64,000 nucleotides of DNA from Bisporella sp. PMI_857 (taxonomy: Eukaryota; Ascomycota; Leotiomycetes; Helotiales; Helotiaceae), in assembly GCA_021307315.1 (NCBI GenBank), contig JAJSPD010000001.1, forward strand, positions 248,001-312,000, in the 5' to 3' direction. Of the stretch, positions 35,229 through 46,947 are shown one piece after another (the stretch's first letter is position 1; every line of letters starts with the position of its first letter). The notes under the pieces are model-generated. The model saw nothing but the letters and a program-made list of their open reading frames with translations, searched no databases and was not told where the DNA came from. The translations under genes were made by a program, and so were the position numbers.

Positions 35229-37769
35229 ATGGAAGCAAAGCTTTCCAAGCTTTTGGAAGACCTTCCTGAGCCCCCAAAGGAAAACCTCACTTCCCACTTC
35301 ATTCTCGAGGAGATAATTGAGCACATTGGAGTTCTGAAGGATGAATTTCCACATGTCAATATCTCACTACTCCAAAAGCATCTTTGGGATATTCGCAACA
35401 ATGCCGTGGACCCCGAAGATCATCTCCGAGGATTTCTCAAAGTCTTTGAGCACACGCGTGTATTCAAAAATGCATTCGAGGAATTAGATGATGGGATGCA
35501 GAGACAGCTGAGAGCCTTCATCGCCGGAGGAAACGAAGGCCCCGTTCTCGCCTCAGGAGTGCTACACGATGATTTCCATTTGCCGGCAAGCCCACCTGTG
35601 AAGCATCACTTCCAGGAGATTCGAGATTTCATTGACATGGTGGAAGATAAAGTGGAACAATTCTTCCACCATGACACGGAACAAGTTAACGGGGTCAATG
35701 GCGTCAAAGAGGCCAATGGTCAACAATTTTCCGCAACAGCCAGGTATCCACATATTTTTGAAGACAAGGAAGAGAAGAAGACGATGGAGGTAAGACAAAT
35801 CCTTCATAATTTCTTTCCTCAATGTCCCACCCTGTTGTTCGTCCCTTGCATCCTTAGGTAGTCAAAGTTGGTTTAAGGGGCTCGCTTCGAAGAACGAAAT
35901 GATTGGTTCATACTTGCAATGCCAATAATCTTCTAACGTACACCTCTATCCTTGAACATCATTAACAAACGCAGGTCTATGCAGACAGGCGCTTCCAAAA
36001 TTGGGGCCAAAGCGTCTCAAACACACCACAATGGACATTCGTTCCCAAAACGGTGCTGGGTCTCCAGAACCTTGTCAAGTGGGCGAAAGTCAACGAGTAC
36101 AGAGTTCGTTGTGCAGGCTACAGACACTCCTGGAGCTCCACTTTCTCAGAGGACAAACAAATTCTAGTGTCATTACTAAATCTTGAGGAAGTGACAAGGA
36201 TCCCAGATCCAATGAGCATTTTACCGGAATGTATCGATCCTAACAATGAGCTGAAGAGTATTCAGCTTGCTTCACCGGACGGGGTGACTACGAGCAGTGC
36301 GGATAAGGCATTGGTGAGGGTGGGAGTTGCCGTCACCAATGAGCAGTTTCGGCGATGGGCAGTTAAGAATGATAAGTGGACTATGCCAGTGGATGTTATC
36401 CTGGTTGAGTAAGTCATTTGTTCTATGCTTTCATCCTCTTACCAAGCTCAAGGTATTATATTTGCTGACATCTTGAAAACAGAGTTACATGGGGGGGCGT
36501 CAATGGACCAATTTGCCATGGAGCAGGTCTCCGCCACAAGACTGTCAATGACTACGTCCGAGCAGTAGAATATGTCGATGTAAACGGAAACCACCGAACC
36601 ATTTCCGATCCAGCACACTTGAGAGCAGCAGCGGGATGCTTCGGTCTTCTAGGTATTGTAACACATATCACGTTCGAGCTCGATAAAATGCAATATGCTG
36701 TGCTCAAGCCCATCAAACCAGACATCGGCCTCGCTATCCCACCTCTCCGTCGGGAAGATATCCCCATCGCACTCCGCAAAACCTACAGTGACGCACAATA
36801 TAAAGCCGCTCTTGCAGACTTCGAGAAAAGAACTAACGACTACTATTCGGAGTGGTTTTGGTTCACACGCTCACAGCAAGCTTGGGTCAATACATGGAAC
36901 CCAGTCGATGATAAGACCGACGTGGTCGAGTATCCCAGCCCATTCCAGACATGGATGCAGTGGGTGGAAGGTTGGTTAGGCGCAGTCATAACCAGCAACC
37001 CCATTTTCAATGCTCTGCCCGGCCGGTGGCAAGCCGAGCTTCTAGCTACCATGGGAATGGTAAACTTGCCGCCCTGGGGCTTCTCTTCCTATGGACAAAC
37101 AGAGATTAAACCAAAGGACATCATCAAGACGGCCATTCCTAATGCTCTTCACTTCCGCAGAGGTGTAAGTTCCCTCCCTCTTCTGGTTCTCATCGCGAAG
37201 CTAAGACTAGTTAGATCCAGAACATGCGCGTCCGTGACCTCGAATTCCAGATCCCCATCCCTTCGCACCCAGATGACCCTTCCAAGCCAGACTACAGTAT
37301 CGTTCAAAAAGCATGGTGGGACATTATTAACCTAACCTACGACTCTGTCGACTGCCCAATGCGTCTCACGATGGAGCTGCGCATCATGGGTGACTCGAAT
37401 CTCATCATGGCGCCGCAGCACGGAAACAAGCACGGCACCGCTTCTATTGAAGTCCTCTCAATCCCCGACGCTGTCGCCGACTCCGAGTGGCAGCCGTTCC
37501 TGCAGAAGGTCGCCGATCTGTGGATGAGTTACAAAGATGCCGATGGCAAGGAGTTGAACGTGCGCCCACATTGGGCCAAGGAGTGGGAGAGTATTAATTT
37601 AAGGGGCAAGCCTGCAAGAGAATACTTGAGGACGGTCGCGTATAAAGATGCGATTCCGGAGTTCAGGAAGACATTGGCGGAAATCGGGAAGTTGCAGGGA
37701 TGGGAACTGGAGGATTTGAAAAAGAGGTTCTCGAATGAGTTATGGGATGATTTAGTTTATTCTGAATAA
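35229..37769 (+). CDS. FAD-linked oxidase of the VAO/aldonolactone-oxidase type
   Basis: Four exons: 35229-35789, 35975-36408, 36483-37164, 37215-37769 (743 aa). The N-terminal 187 residues (exon 1) are mostly helical and match no family that I know (ENLTSHFILEEIIEHIGVLKDEF). From WTFVPKT onward the protein follows the FAD_binding_4 fold: VRCAGYRHSWSSTF, ALVRVGVAVTNEQ, TWGGVNGPICHGAGLRHKTVNDYV, AAAGCFGLLGIVTHITFEL. The C-terminal part (MRLTMELRIMGDSN, HGNKHGTASIEVLS, VRPHWAKEW) resembles the D-arabinono/L-gulono-lactone oxidase domain; the HWxK-type motif is typical. Likely function is oxidation of a sugar or lactone using FAD and oxygen; the substrate is unknown. Intron 1 is 185 bp, long for this region. 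In-frame sequence continues upstream of the ATG to 35161, so a further 5' exon is possible. Confidence 0.85.
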
Positions 37770-38559
37770 ATGGGGCCTTCACGGGTAAAGTCGATTTCGT
37801 GACGGAGTTTGGATACGGTACTTCCTGGGATGGAAGATTGGGATACCTTTTCTTGCTTTGGATACCGAGAGCTGGGCTTTGGTCGGATTGTTTTGTCCAG
37901 CTATTGTTTTATTACAGATTAGTTTTTGATGTTTTAGTGGCAATACAAGTCTGCGTCTACATAATCATGGAATTCTTTTCATAGACTTTATCGTAAGAAT
38001 TTCAACAGTCTCACAGGCTGTGACCCTCCTACCCCCTAAAATTAAGCGAGGAAGCTCACTGTGCTCATGTCAACATTAGAAAGTGCGAGACCCAGACTAT
38101 CTCGTATATATTACGATAGTAGAAAGACCTGCTTCAGCAGGTTCGAAAATAATATCCTAGGAATATAGTATGATTGATAGTGAATTCGAAGTTTGTCATA
38201 TTTACAAGGCATTTCGCTCATTTGCCGTGAATGCTCATGACGCAATTCATTCACACATCGCCTTCTTAAAAGAATATACGGCTTCCTTCTTCGAGACCTT
38301 TGTTCCATTTTTGATCAGGCTGTATTACCACATGGTGCGGTATCCCAGAAATGAAAGACAATAGCAATACGCGGTCTTTGTTCAGAAACGTGTAAGAATA
38401 TGTGCGTAATGCTTGGTATCCAGAGTCTTTCCTGAATCCAACCTACTATGAAGGGCATCTCTCCGGCTACACCACCTCCATAGATTTCCCGATCCAAAGG
38501 CTACCGGCCAACAAAGTTAGCCTCATTCTAGCCACAACTCAACAGCATTCAAATTCACG

Positions 38560-38917
38560 ATGAGACTCGCTTTCCCCTGCTCCTCCTCTTAGCTATCCCC
38601 CCAGCACTTGCCAGCTCACCTGGAGAATCCCGCTCGCTTTCTCTACACACTAGAGAGCAAGGTGGAAACGGTGGTGTCGCTTTTATGTATAGAAAAGGGG
38701 AGGGCAGCCGGAAAGGAGGAGGACCGAAGGGGCTTAACCACACCGACAGTGAGAGCGCCGGGGCCGGTGTACAAGGAGAGTTTGTCACTGCTTTACCTAC
38801 CCGTAAGCTTTCAAATTTGGTAAGCCTCTCTCTTAACTATATTACTGACATCTACCCTCTCTAGTTCTGATGCTGATGCTTGCTGTACTTGGAGCATTTG
38901 CTTTGTCGGGTTGTTAA
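38560..38917 (+). pseudogene. Secreted, tail-anchored-type small protein with one-base frameshift
   Basis: ATG at 38560 (caccATG-like context, acgATGag) reads MRLAF and then, after a run of four Cs at 38574-38577, hits a stop. One base further in the frame, the sequence continues as a good signal peptide (LLLLLAIPPALASSPGESRS) and a G/S-rich body (REQGGNGGVAF, SRKGGGPKG, SESAGAGVQGEF) to ALPT. A donor at 38803 (CCC|GTAAGC) and acceptor ending 38864 join in phase to LLMLMLAVLGAFALSGC-stop, a hydrophobic C-terminus of GPI-signal type. It is either a broken gene or a base miscalled in the C run. No family recognised. The build resembles the relic at 39290. Confidence 0.5.
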
Positions 38918-39289
38918 ACATGGGTGGCCCGATGGAGTGGGCGAAAGCGTGGATTGTGGTACGGCGAGGCGTCAGATTGAGAAAATTATTGATTATACCT
39001 GTTGCCGGAGCGTCCCCAGATGTATCGAGTAGTCTATAATGACAGAGATGCGTATAAGGCGGAGATTCATATATGCGCTTCTGTTAATCATATCTAGCCA
39101 AATGACGTTCCCACAGTAGCCATAATCTAGTTACCGGATTACCCAACACCACCCCCAATACTTTACTTTTATAAAAGACCAGTTCTGCCACAGTTTCTTC
39201 GTTTTTCTCTTTATTCCTCAACCATAAAAGCTGAAACTCGAAACTATCATAACGCAAGCACAAAACCGAAGATCATAAATAACATCAAA

Positions 39290-39651
39290 ATGCAGCTCAT
39301 TCATAAATCTAGCTCTGTGCTGGTGTTGGTCCTTTCCCTAACGATGTCCGTCGCTGTTTATTCGGCGACCGTGCGGATTCCAAATCAGAACACTACTGCG
39401 GTAAGCCGGAAATGAGGAGGAAGCAGAGGACACGGCGGTGGCAGTTCCAGCAGTTCAAACAGATAGTGAAGTGGAAGTAGGCATGGAAGTGAGAGTATTA
39501 AACAAGGTATTGCATCTTCTACCCGTAGGCACAATTATTTCATAGTTTCTTCCGCGCGTCTGTTTAGGTGCGTGTGCTAACTTTTAGCCCTTTAGTACTT
39601 GTTATAGGGGCACTGAGTGGGCTCGCATTATTTATTGTTTGGGGACCCTGA
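39290..39651 (+). pseudogene. Secreted Gly/Ser-rich tail-anchored-type relic
   Basis: A well-formed promoter/leader precedes ATG at 39290 (acatcaaaATGcag; TATA-like ATAAAAG near 39170). The frame gives a signal peptide (HKSSSVLVLVLSLTMSVAVYSA) and ATVRIPNQNTTAVSRK, then TGA (39413-39415). The same frame then reads a G/S-rich stretch (GGSRGHGGGSSSSSNR), TAG TGA (39464-39469) and SGSRHGSESIKQG. A donor at 39507 and an acceptor ending 39595 (TGCTAAC branch point) join in phase to VLVIGALSGLALFIVWGP-stop. The three stops can each arise by C-to-T change. A 41-aa product ending at the first TGA is possible but unlikely to be the original protein. Confidence 0.45.
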
Positions 39652-40163
39652 AGAGAGCTTTGATGCATATGGAGGGCGCCTGGTGACTGACCGTTGAATA
39701 CGAGACTTTACAGGAAGGCATTCGGGAACTTTAGATCTTAATCAAGTATGCTTTAACTGAAGCTACAGTACTATAGGGCATAATGGATCACTACAAGTGC
39801 CGCGAGAACGTATTACCGTGATAGATAATAAATACAAAGGATGAAGTCCATGTGATTAGCTGATTTTTGAATGATAACACTTGTATTGTGATCATTCTTT
39901 AGTGGCTGGCATGCATCTCTGCACGAATCAATATAGCCTTTGTCCTCTTCCTTATATGCAAAAAGCATTCTATCCAGTTCCTCATACCTGAAAAACACCA
40001 AGCTCAGATCAGTGAATCGACAGGCTCAAGAACTCGACACATGTACATCGAAGTCGCGTCATACACCAAGGAAGTTTCCGAGAGTAACTGAAAGTCAAAA
40101 CCCATCTACACCACAGCAAAGCGCAACCGACCAATATGAAAGGACCTCTTTATTAACCTCATA

Positions 40164-40322
40164 ATGGTCACCTTATGCCTTATCCTGCTAACTTCGGCTA
40201 ATTCACTCATTTTATGTTCTACAGTAAACGGCATCAAGTATTACGGGAATACCACAAGAGAAGAGCATATAGACGAAAAACCCCGGGCAGAATGCCGTGC
40301 CATTCGGTGTGGGAAAGATTAG
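40164..40322 (+). CDS. Possible 52-aa secreted peptide
   Basis: The frame begins MVTLCLILLTSANSLILCSTVNG, a plausible signal peptide, followed by a short hydrophilic part with two cysteines (NTTREEHIDEKPRAECRAIRCGKD). No intron is needed. It lies among other secreted-type frames. No homologue is known to me and the length is close to chance, so this is a candidate only. Confidence 0.25.
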   Translation: MVTLCLILLTSANSLILCSTVNGIKYYGNTTREEHIDEKPRAECRAIRCGKD

Positions 40323-41184
40323 TACATCCTTTTCACATTCATTCCTATCTCGAAAACCTCACTGAATTTTCGGTTAATCTATACGCTCGGCGGTCATCAT
40401 CTTGTATTCGTACTTGGCACTAGTCGGAATCTGTTGGAGTATCCGGTGGTAACTGGGAAGGAAACCGGAGAAGAAACTCGGCCTCGAAGTGTAATGGAGA
40501 AGCGAGGAGGTGGGCGGATTTGAGGTGTGGGAGAGGGTGATATTTGATGTCCTGAAGCCAAGCGGCTTAGATGTATAACGCAGAAAGGGAAACGAGGCAC
40601 GAAGGGGAAGTTTACTTTGGGGAACTCAATTCAAAGGAAGAGGTTGGCTTTATGTAACATTAAAGCATGAAACGTAATCACCAAAACCCCCATGCTTTGA
40701 AGCTCAAACTATACAGCAGTATTAAAATCTATGAAGAGTGTTGCATGTGAGCGCTTGACGTGTTGGGTCTGAAATGCGTATTTGTGGAGTCACTTTGTGT
40801 AAGGAAGGACTCGAATGCTCATGCGTGAGGATTCGAACTTGTGAATGAATTTGACCCTTCGTCATGTCTGTATATGTCATTCTGACGCATGAGAAAAGAA
40901 TTGGTTCCGTTCGAGCTATATGCTCATGGCAGATATTCAATGAGGAATCACCCACTCATCCAGAGTCATAACCCCTTAGGAAACATGTCTTTTCTTAAGA
41001 GCAGACGCATTGCATCTCATGCGAGCATTCTCGCCTACAGAAATTCTCTCAGAATATCGAAAGCAGTGAGGAGAATCAAAGACAGCGCGCGACGTTCCCG
41101 TCTACAGAGAGATACCCGGTAGCTAGTTCTAGGAAGCTACAGGATCAAAGGAAAGAAGGGGACAAAATAAAAGTCCCGTACACC

Positions 41185-41355
41185 AGGGCTATTTCCTTTC
41201 TCCTCCTCATTTCTACCGCCGCGGTCATAGCGACCCTTACCGATCTTGAAGCCGCTCGAGCCCTTCCAAGCTCGGAAAACATAAACGTCCTTCCTCGAAA
41301 AGTAAAAGACCGGCAGCCTTCCATGCCTACCGCGAGAAAGATGTGTAGTGGGTAG
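41185..41355 (+). pseudogene. Possible secreted-peptide relic lacking a start codon
   Basis: The frame RAISFLLLISTAAVIATLTDLEAARA followed by LPSSENINVLPRKVKDRQPS and ...RKMCSG-stop looks like a signal peptide plus short basic peptide. No in-frame ATG lies between it and the upstream stop at 40996, so it is either a relic or an exon of an unseen gene. Confidence 0.2.
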
Positions 41356-42713
41356 TTGCCTCCTTCTTCTCTACCCTCACCGAATCAGGACCAAAATTAA
41401 CTCGTCTGCTGGTTAGTCATTGCTATACCCTTGCTTGTGATATCTTGCTTGCTTTGTTGTGCGGCTCGGAAAGGGGAGAGAGAAAGGAGGACAAGGCATC
41501 GTGGTACGGACCCCAAGCGAGGCTGGTGTCGATGATTATTGTGGGAATTGCGACTGCCGATCATGTTAGACGGCGTTGGGAGCGGGTATGAGTGGCACAA
41601 GGATGGTCTTATATATCGGAGAAGAGCTTGGGAAAGAGAAAGCAGGCATATACCGTGGAAGCCGATGTGTGTGGATACGTAGAATAATAGAAGTACGAGA
41701 TCAAAACACTAGCCTGCTCTATCTTCAAACCTCATTAGAAAAAAAAAAGGTGGCAAACGTCATGTAAGAACTCACACTGATGGCCACCAGAATAGCCAAT
41801 GCCCACATCTCGTGATTCATGTCCATTCCACAAGCTTCTCTGACCCGGCCGCATTCTGATGGATGGTAAAACTAGGGAGCGGATATCTGAAGGAACCATA
41901 TACAAAAGTGGAATGTCAGAAGTCGGATACCCGAGCTCAGATTCCCACTCCCTTCTCATCTCCTCATAAAGGGGCCATCGCTTAACACCTGCCTGCCTAA
42001 TCAACCTACAACCACCAATCCGTATCTACTATCGTTCTGCCCCATTCCTAGCTTCCGGATAATGAGATTCGTCCGATATTCTCGAACAAAACCTCTGCGC
42101 TCTTGGAAACATCCAATAGCCTAGCACAGGAGGATAATGGGTAAGCATATTGGTAGAGAAGTGAGGCTGGCAGGGCACGAGGCTGGTACGATAGATGATT
42201 GAGATGGAGATTTATTGATGGCCTACCGCTATGTCAAAGCTTTGGAAGGTGATAGCAGTGTGATGCGCTCTGATTTCGTTGTACCAGTACCAAAGCGGAC
42301 CATAATTTAGGTCAGACTCTGCTTGAGAATTGTGGAGCTTTTCGCCTTAAGAATACCAGTTCTAGATACAATGCATGCTTGGATAACCTCCTATATAGCT
42401 CACTTTAGCCAGTTTGAAGATGATGAGGTTACTCAGCTCATTGTTCTGAGGCTATACTCTGGAACTGAAGGAAATGCTTTGTCTATGTACGAGTCTTGAA
42501 TTTTGGAACTATAGAGATTAGCTAAGTTTGCTAAATATGCCGCCAGCCACTAGCCAAAGAAATGAATCATCTCAGATGCTGATCAAAAAACTTCCCGATG
42601 TCGTCAGCCTCATGGCATGTAGCTCCTCAAATTGCCAACGCCGTGTTCTCAAGAACGCCTGTCTATGATTTCCATAACCAGAAACTCCTTATCCAACCAA
42701 CTTTTCAAGAACA

Positions 42714-44311
42714 TTATCTGATATCTAACTGAAATGGTTTAAATCTGCCGCCAATAGTAGCGCACCTTGGACACTTCCTACGAGCACCTTGTTCTGCCAT
42801 CAACACATCTACACATGCTTGGCAGATACCGCATATGCATTCAGTGCATGCATATGACTCTTTCAGTAAAGAAACACCCTGACATGCAGCGCAGTAGATT
42901 TGTGTACCAACGGAAGAAAAGCTTGGCGAGGAGTCAGATAGCCCTCGGCCTTCGATGTTGAAGATCTCTGCGCTTTCACCACTTTCCACGGAAGGAAATG
43001 GTTCAGGCGCATCAGGGAAGTATGATGGCGGAGTGAGTGCTTGTTGTAGTGGTGAAGCTTGATACCCTTGGAAGTGAGATGCAGAAAATGGTGGAAGTGA
43101 AGCACGGTTCACGGTTATGGGAGAGGGGGGCACCTATGATGTCAGCAGAATTTCCTTATACAGTTTTTTGGGGGGGGGGGGGGGGAGGGGGACTTAGCTT
43201 ACCGGCGTACGATCTTCATCTTCTTCCGTAGCTGACGTTGCAGCGTCAATCAAATCCTCCCATCTTTTGCCGTATGCTACAGATAAAGCACTTGAAGGCT
43301 CAGCAGAAAATGCTTTGCGTTCATAGCTTATGCGTCTGAGATGTGCCTGATCACCCTTCGATTTCTGCCTTTTATGCTGGGGCTCCCTAGCACGCTTGGA
43401 TAAAGACTGTTTTCGAGGTCGATTTGGTCCAGAGCTTCTTTGAATTGGGGGCAGGGTTGATGATCTACCCGGCGGAGAATTTGAGAGTATTGATGGAAGG
43501 AGATCTCTGCGCCGATGGGAGTTCAGGTGCGAATATGGATCACTCGTTGGCTCGAAGTTGTTCGGTATTGGAGGTAACTCGATTGAATTCCGCATGGACT
43601 GTTTATGTGCTTCGGTATCCGACATCCAATCCTGGTAAGCTGTTAATAAAGCATGCACTTTAAGCGGAAAATTGCTACCCACCCCTTCAGACTCCCAGTC
43701 AAACTCGGATTTATGATTGTTATGTAGTTGTGCCAGACTCGTTAGAGCCGCGGCAGCGCTGACGGCTGGCAGGAGGGCACCAGACTGGTACTCGTCCAGG
43801 TTCCTGGGAGTGTTTGGGTTGCTCGAATCATCGGCATAATAGTTCTGTCTTTCATTGCCATAGCCTGCAAAGTATCAGCAACGCGTCTTGGGTCTCGAAC
43901 TGCATCATGCAAACCTTGTGGGCCGAGATTGTTGCTTATCGGTGGTGGCGGTCGCTCGGATGGAGGGGTATTGATCATAAGCTGAAAGCTCTCCTCTGTT
44001 GCAGGAAGCTTGGAAATATAGTGTTCAGGATGAGCCCTCCTTATATGCTCTTGCATAGATCTGTATCGCTTTTCCTATCCGTCCAACTCACTTGTTACTA
44101 CATTGACCGTTGTAAAAGAGAGAGGGGTATATTGCAGCATGTGCATAGCTAGCAGAGTGTACACAGAAGCACTCACTCCGAGGCAGCGTTTGCGACAGCT
44201 CGAGCCATCTTGATTGCGCAATGGACAAACGACTTCATTGTTAGCTTCCGAGACAGAGAATGAGGATGTCAATGAAGCTCGAGGAGGCATTGTAATCGTC
44301 GAGGACACCAT
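42714..44311 (-). CDS. C2H2-like zinc-finger protein with C-terminal RING-like cysteine cluster
   Basis: Five exons on the minus strand: 44311-44177, 44074-43915, 43864-43683, 43631-43203, 43133-42714 (441 aa). The N-terminus holds a conserved fungal zinc-finger region, CPLRNQDGSSCRKRCLGEKRYRSMQEHIRRAHPEHYISKLPATEESF, with Cys pairs and an H-x4-H pair (HIRRAH). The middle is disordered and basic (RPRKQSLSKRAREPQHKRQKSK). The C-terminus has CAAC-x11-CTEC-x-CGIC-QAC...CPRC, a RING-like arrangement. Probable nuclear regulator or ubiquitin-ligase-type protein; role unknown. All five joints keep phase, and splicing at 43865-43914 is needed to restore GYGNERQNYYADDSSN. Intron 4 contains a 16-base G run (C on the coding strand). 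Confidence 0.85.
43170..43185. repeat. Homopolymer G16 within an intron
   Basis: Sixteen Gs, then A and five more Gs, preceded by six Ts. It sits in intron 4 of the minus-strand zinc-finger gene, where it is a C-run just after the donor. Length is likely variable or hard to sequence. Confidence 0.85.
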
Positions 44312-46930
44312 TCGCAGCGCGGGGTAGAACGACAGAGAGATCGTTATCGCATAAGCCTTTTCAAGTGATTGCGATAAAGCTTCGCATCCTAATGCTCAAT
44401 GCTGTGAAGTTTAAAGAGCGGTGCTTGGATATGATTGTGGTGAAAGGCGGATGTGTTGTACAGTACGGGTATAGCATGCAACGGAACGATACTCGAGAAG
44501 CTGCTTTAGGGGGGGGAGCTTTGCTTTCAAACACCACTTGTTTGGAAGAAAGTGCCCTGAACGACTCGACTCGCTGCTGCGGGGGAGGGAGGGACCTTAA
44601 CCGAGTATCGGGAGCTGAGCTACAGCTGAAGCTGCTCTTCAAAAGGATCCCTGATACAGACAATAATAACAGTTAAGCAGGTATTTTTCGTGACCTTTTC
44701 AATTCTGGATTTCTTTTGGGCGTGCGCATTAGAGGCGGTGAAACCCAAATAACCACCAACATCCGTCTTCAAGATCCTTAATTTTGCTTTGGGGCGAGAA
44801 TGACAACTGCGGCACCCCCAAAGCGGCCAATGCGAAGCTCAGCAATTGGAAAGATGTGGTGCGTGGTGGGGAAGGATTGAGGTATCCTTTTTATCCAATC
44901 ACCATGCACCACCAAATGCGTTTGATGCTATTAACAGGTTTTGAAGTATTATTATGCTCCATCTTAGCCATCATATGTTCCAAAGGGGCTTGCTCTGCCT
45001 CCGTGTAGGGATGGGGCATCCCAATGATAAATAGCCGGTGGTTACAGAACCTCAAAACCCTTATTGTCCACAGTGTTCCCATTTCTCGACACTACAGTAC
45101 CATCATCATTGTCGAAGCTCCTACTGTACAGCCTGTATAAATCCTCACACGGCTTCAGGCCACGGAAAAAGAAACCCCGCGCCCTTTCATTCAAATAGAG
45201 TGAGGGATTCTCCACTATCCAACAACCATTTCTTCCCCGCAGGTCACGAGTAGATCTGGCACGTTTTCAGCACACGCTTCACACGTGACCTTCTGATATG
45301 TAGACAATTGGGAGATCTAAAAAGGAAGCTTTAAAAGAAAGGTATCAACGAGTATCAGATTGCTTTGGCCAAGAGAGGGCCTCGCTGGGTGCATGCCAAA
45401 ACTCGCTTCGATACAACATTTCACGTGCAAGCCTACACCAACTTCAAAACAGCACCTGCTGTCTAGTTCTGGTAAATGTCAATGGTCTTCTCAAAATTGC
45501 TGTACTTCAAGGATAAAGAATATGAATATGCCCAGGCTAGAGAGGCGTGAATTTGGCAGATAACCTCACAATCGCACCTGACAAGTTCCTCAGCCGAAGT
45601 TTGCGGGTATTGCGGCATAGTAGCGGCGTAAGAATGATGAGGAGGACTGTTTCCTTCACCAATTTGTGGGCAGGACGCCTAGAAATGATGTTTCACCAGA
45701 CTTTGCACCAAAGCCTTCTCGTTCATGTCAAATATATATACAGACGAAGTTCATAAGTTCAGTACTTGGCTTGCCTTTGCTAACAGTTTAATACATGGTC
45801 CTCACTCCTTGGGTAAACGAGCAAGACCTCTTAAACTGCTTATGCACATTACATTGACGATCCTTTTGAAAAAGCAAGCCGAATTACAATAAATATAAAG
45901 TTAATCCTTCTACATAAGCGGAAAGAAACGACGCACAACGGAGACTGCTCCGTGTCGCTGAGAAAGTTCAATGTGGGACGAGAGCGTGTTCTCTGCCGTG
46001 ACTAACATGTAAATGGAAAGTCCAAAAAACCTTTGCTTATGTGCTGACGAAAGTGTAAATGCAAGTGGTATAGTTCAGATGGCAAAGCTTGTTATAAGCC
46101 GGATTTCGCGCGACTTGACACCCCAAAGCAGCCGCCTAAATGGCGATGAAGCTGTAAGACAGAGATTTGAGCCTGAAGGAATGAAACCGTAATTAGAGCT
46201 GAGCCATTTATGCCGCTGTGGAATGATGTAAATCTTTGTTTGAGGATTTTCGGGCCATTTTCGACGTAAGATATCCAGAGGATGAAGCGCAAAAAGTAAT
46301 TATCTCATTGTCTAAATTGGGATTGACTTAGTGTCGGTTGTTCCTTCCAGGGCGTAGCAGCTGAAGCAGCGGCCCGGCATGTATTGCCGATAAAGAACTG
46401 GAGCGGCTGTCGTCACGCATCAGCACATTGGTCCAATCTACCACCACTGATGGTACGAGCCCCTAGTTTTGCCTTGTGGCTGTCAATAAATGCTGCCGAA
46501 AGGCAAGCAGAAGCGATAATCAACCTGGGCACTGGAAACTGGGCAATTCAACGCGCCACACCACTCTGCCCGCCAGTCTTCCTTTTTTATCCTCCCCTTG
46601 TGTTGGCTCATAAATGTCATTTGTCTCCCCTCTCAGGGCCCGTGTGAGCACCACCCTGCCTTCACACTCACATTCACACCAAGCTCTCCCCTCCTTCATA
46701 CGATCACTTTTCCATGAATCACACGGAAGGATCTACCTTCAGTTTGGCTTGGTCATTCTCAATCCCTAGTCGTGCTGTGTCCCAGATCTCGAACATATTC
46801 TTAGCAAACGAGCCTTGGCCAAAAGACTTGGACGCCTTGGAGGAACAACAACAAGAGGCCAACTTCAAGCCCACAAGTCACATTATGACCTTCTTAAGCC
46901 TAATTGACAACATTATACAACGATTCGAAG
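44312..46930. other. 2.6-kb gene-poor region
   Basis: No supported gene. Overlapping frames at 44361-44676 on both strands lack coding character. From 46650 on, the C/T-rich DNA looks like the leader of the next gene and includes a 77-codon frame (46714-46947) overlapping its start codon. Confidence 0.45.
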
Positions 46931-46947
46931 ATGTCCTTGACGGTTAA
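46714..46947 (+). promoter_or_regulatory. Possible uORF overlapping the MBL-fold gene start
   Basis: A 77-codon frame starting MNHTEGSTF and ending VLDG-stop at 46947, 17 bases past the A of the downstream ATG. If transcribed in the leader it would compete for initiation. No protein family seen. Confidence 0.3.

Larger units (their letters stand above)
37770..42713. other. 5-kb accessory region with small secreted-type relics
   Basis: No normal-sized gene. Four short plus-strand frames with hydrophobic N-termini lie between 38560 and 41355 (annotated separately), two of them also with hydrophobic C-termini. The stretches 37770-38550, 39652-40160, 40323-41180 and 41356-42713 show nothing that I can support. 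Confidence 0.5.

Noticed and set aside
40820..40850. GTTCGAATCC word (minus strand), possible tRNA
   Set aside because: The flanking bases do not form a T-stem or the rest of a cloverleaf.
44361..44676. 100-codon frames on both strands
   Set aside because: Mutual shadows without family features; they lie in the promoter side of the zinc-finger gene.
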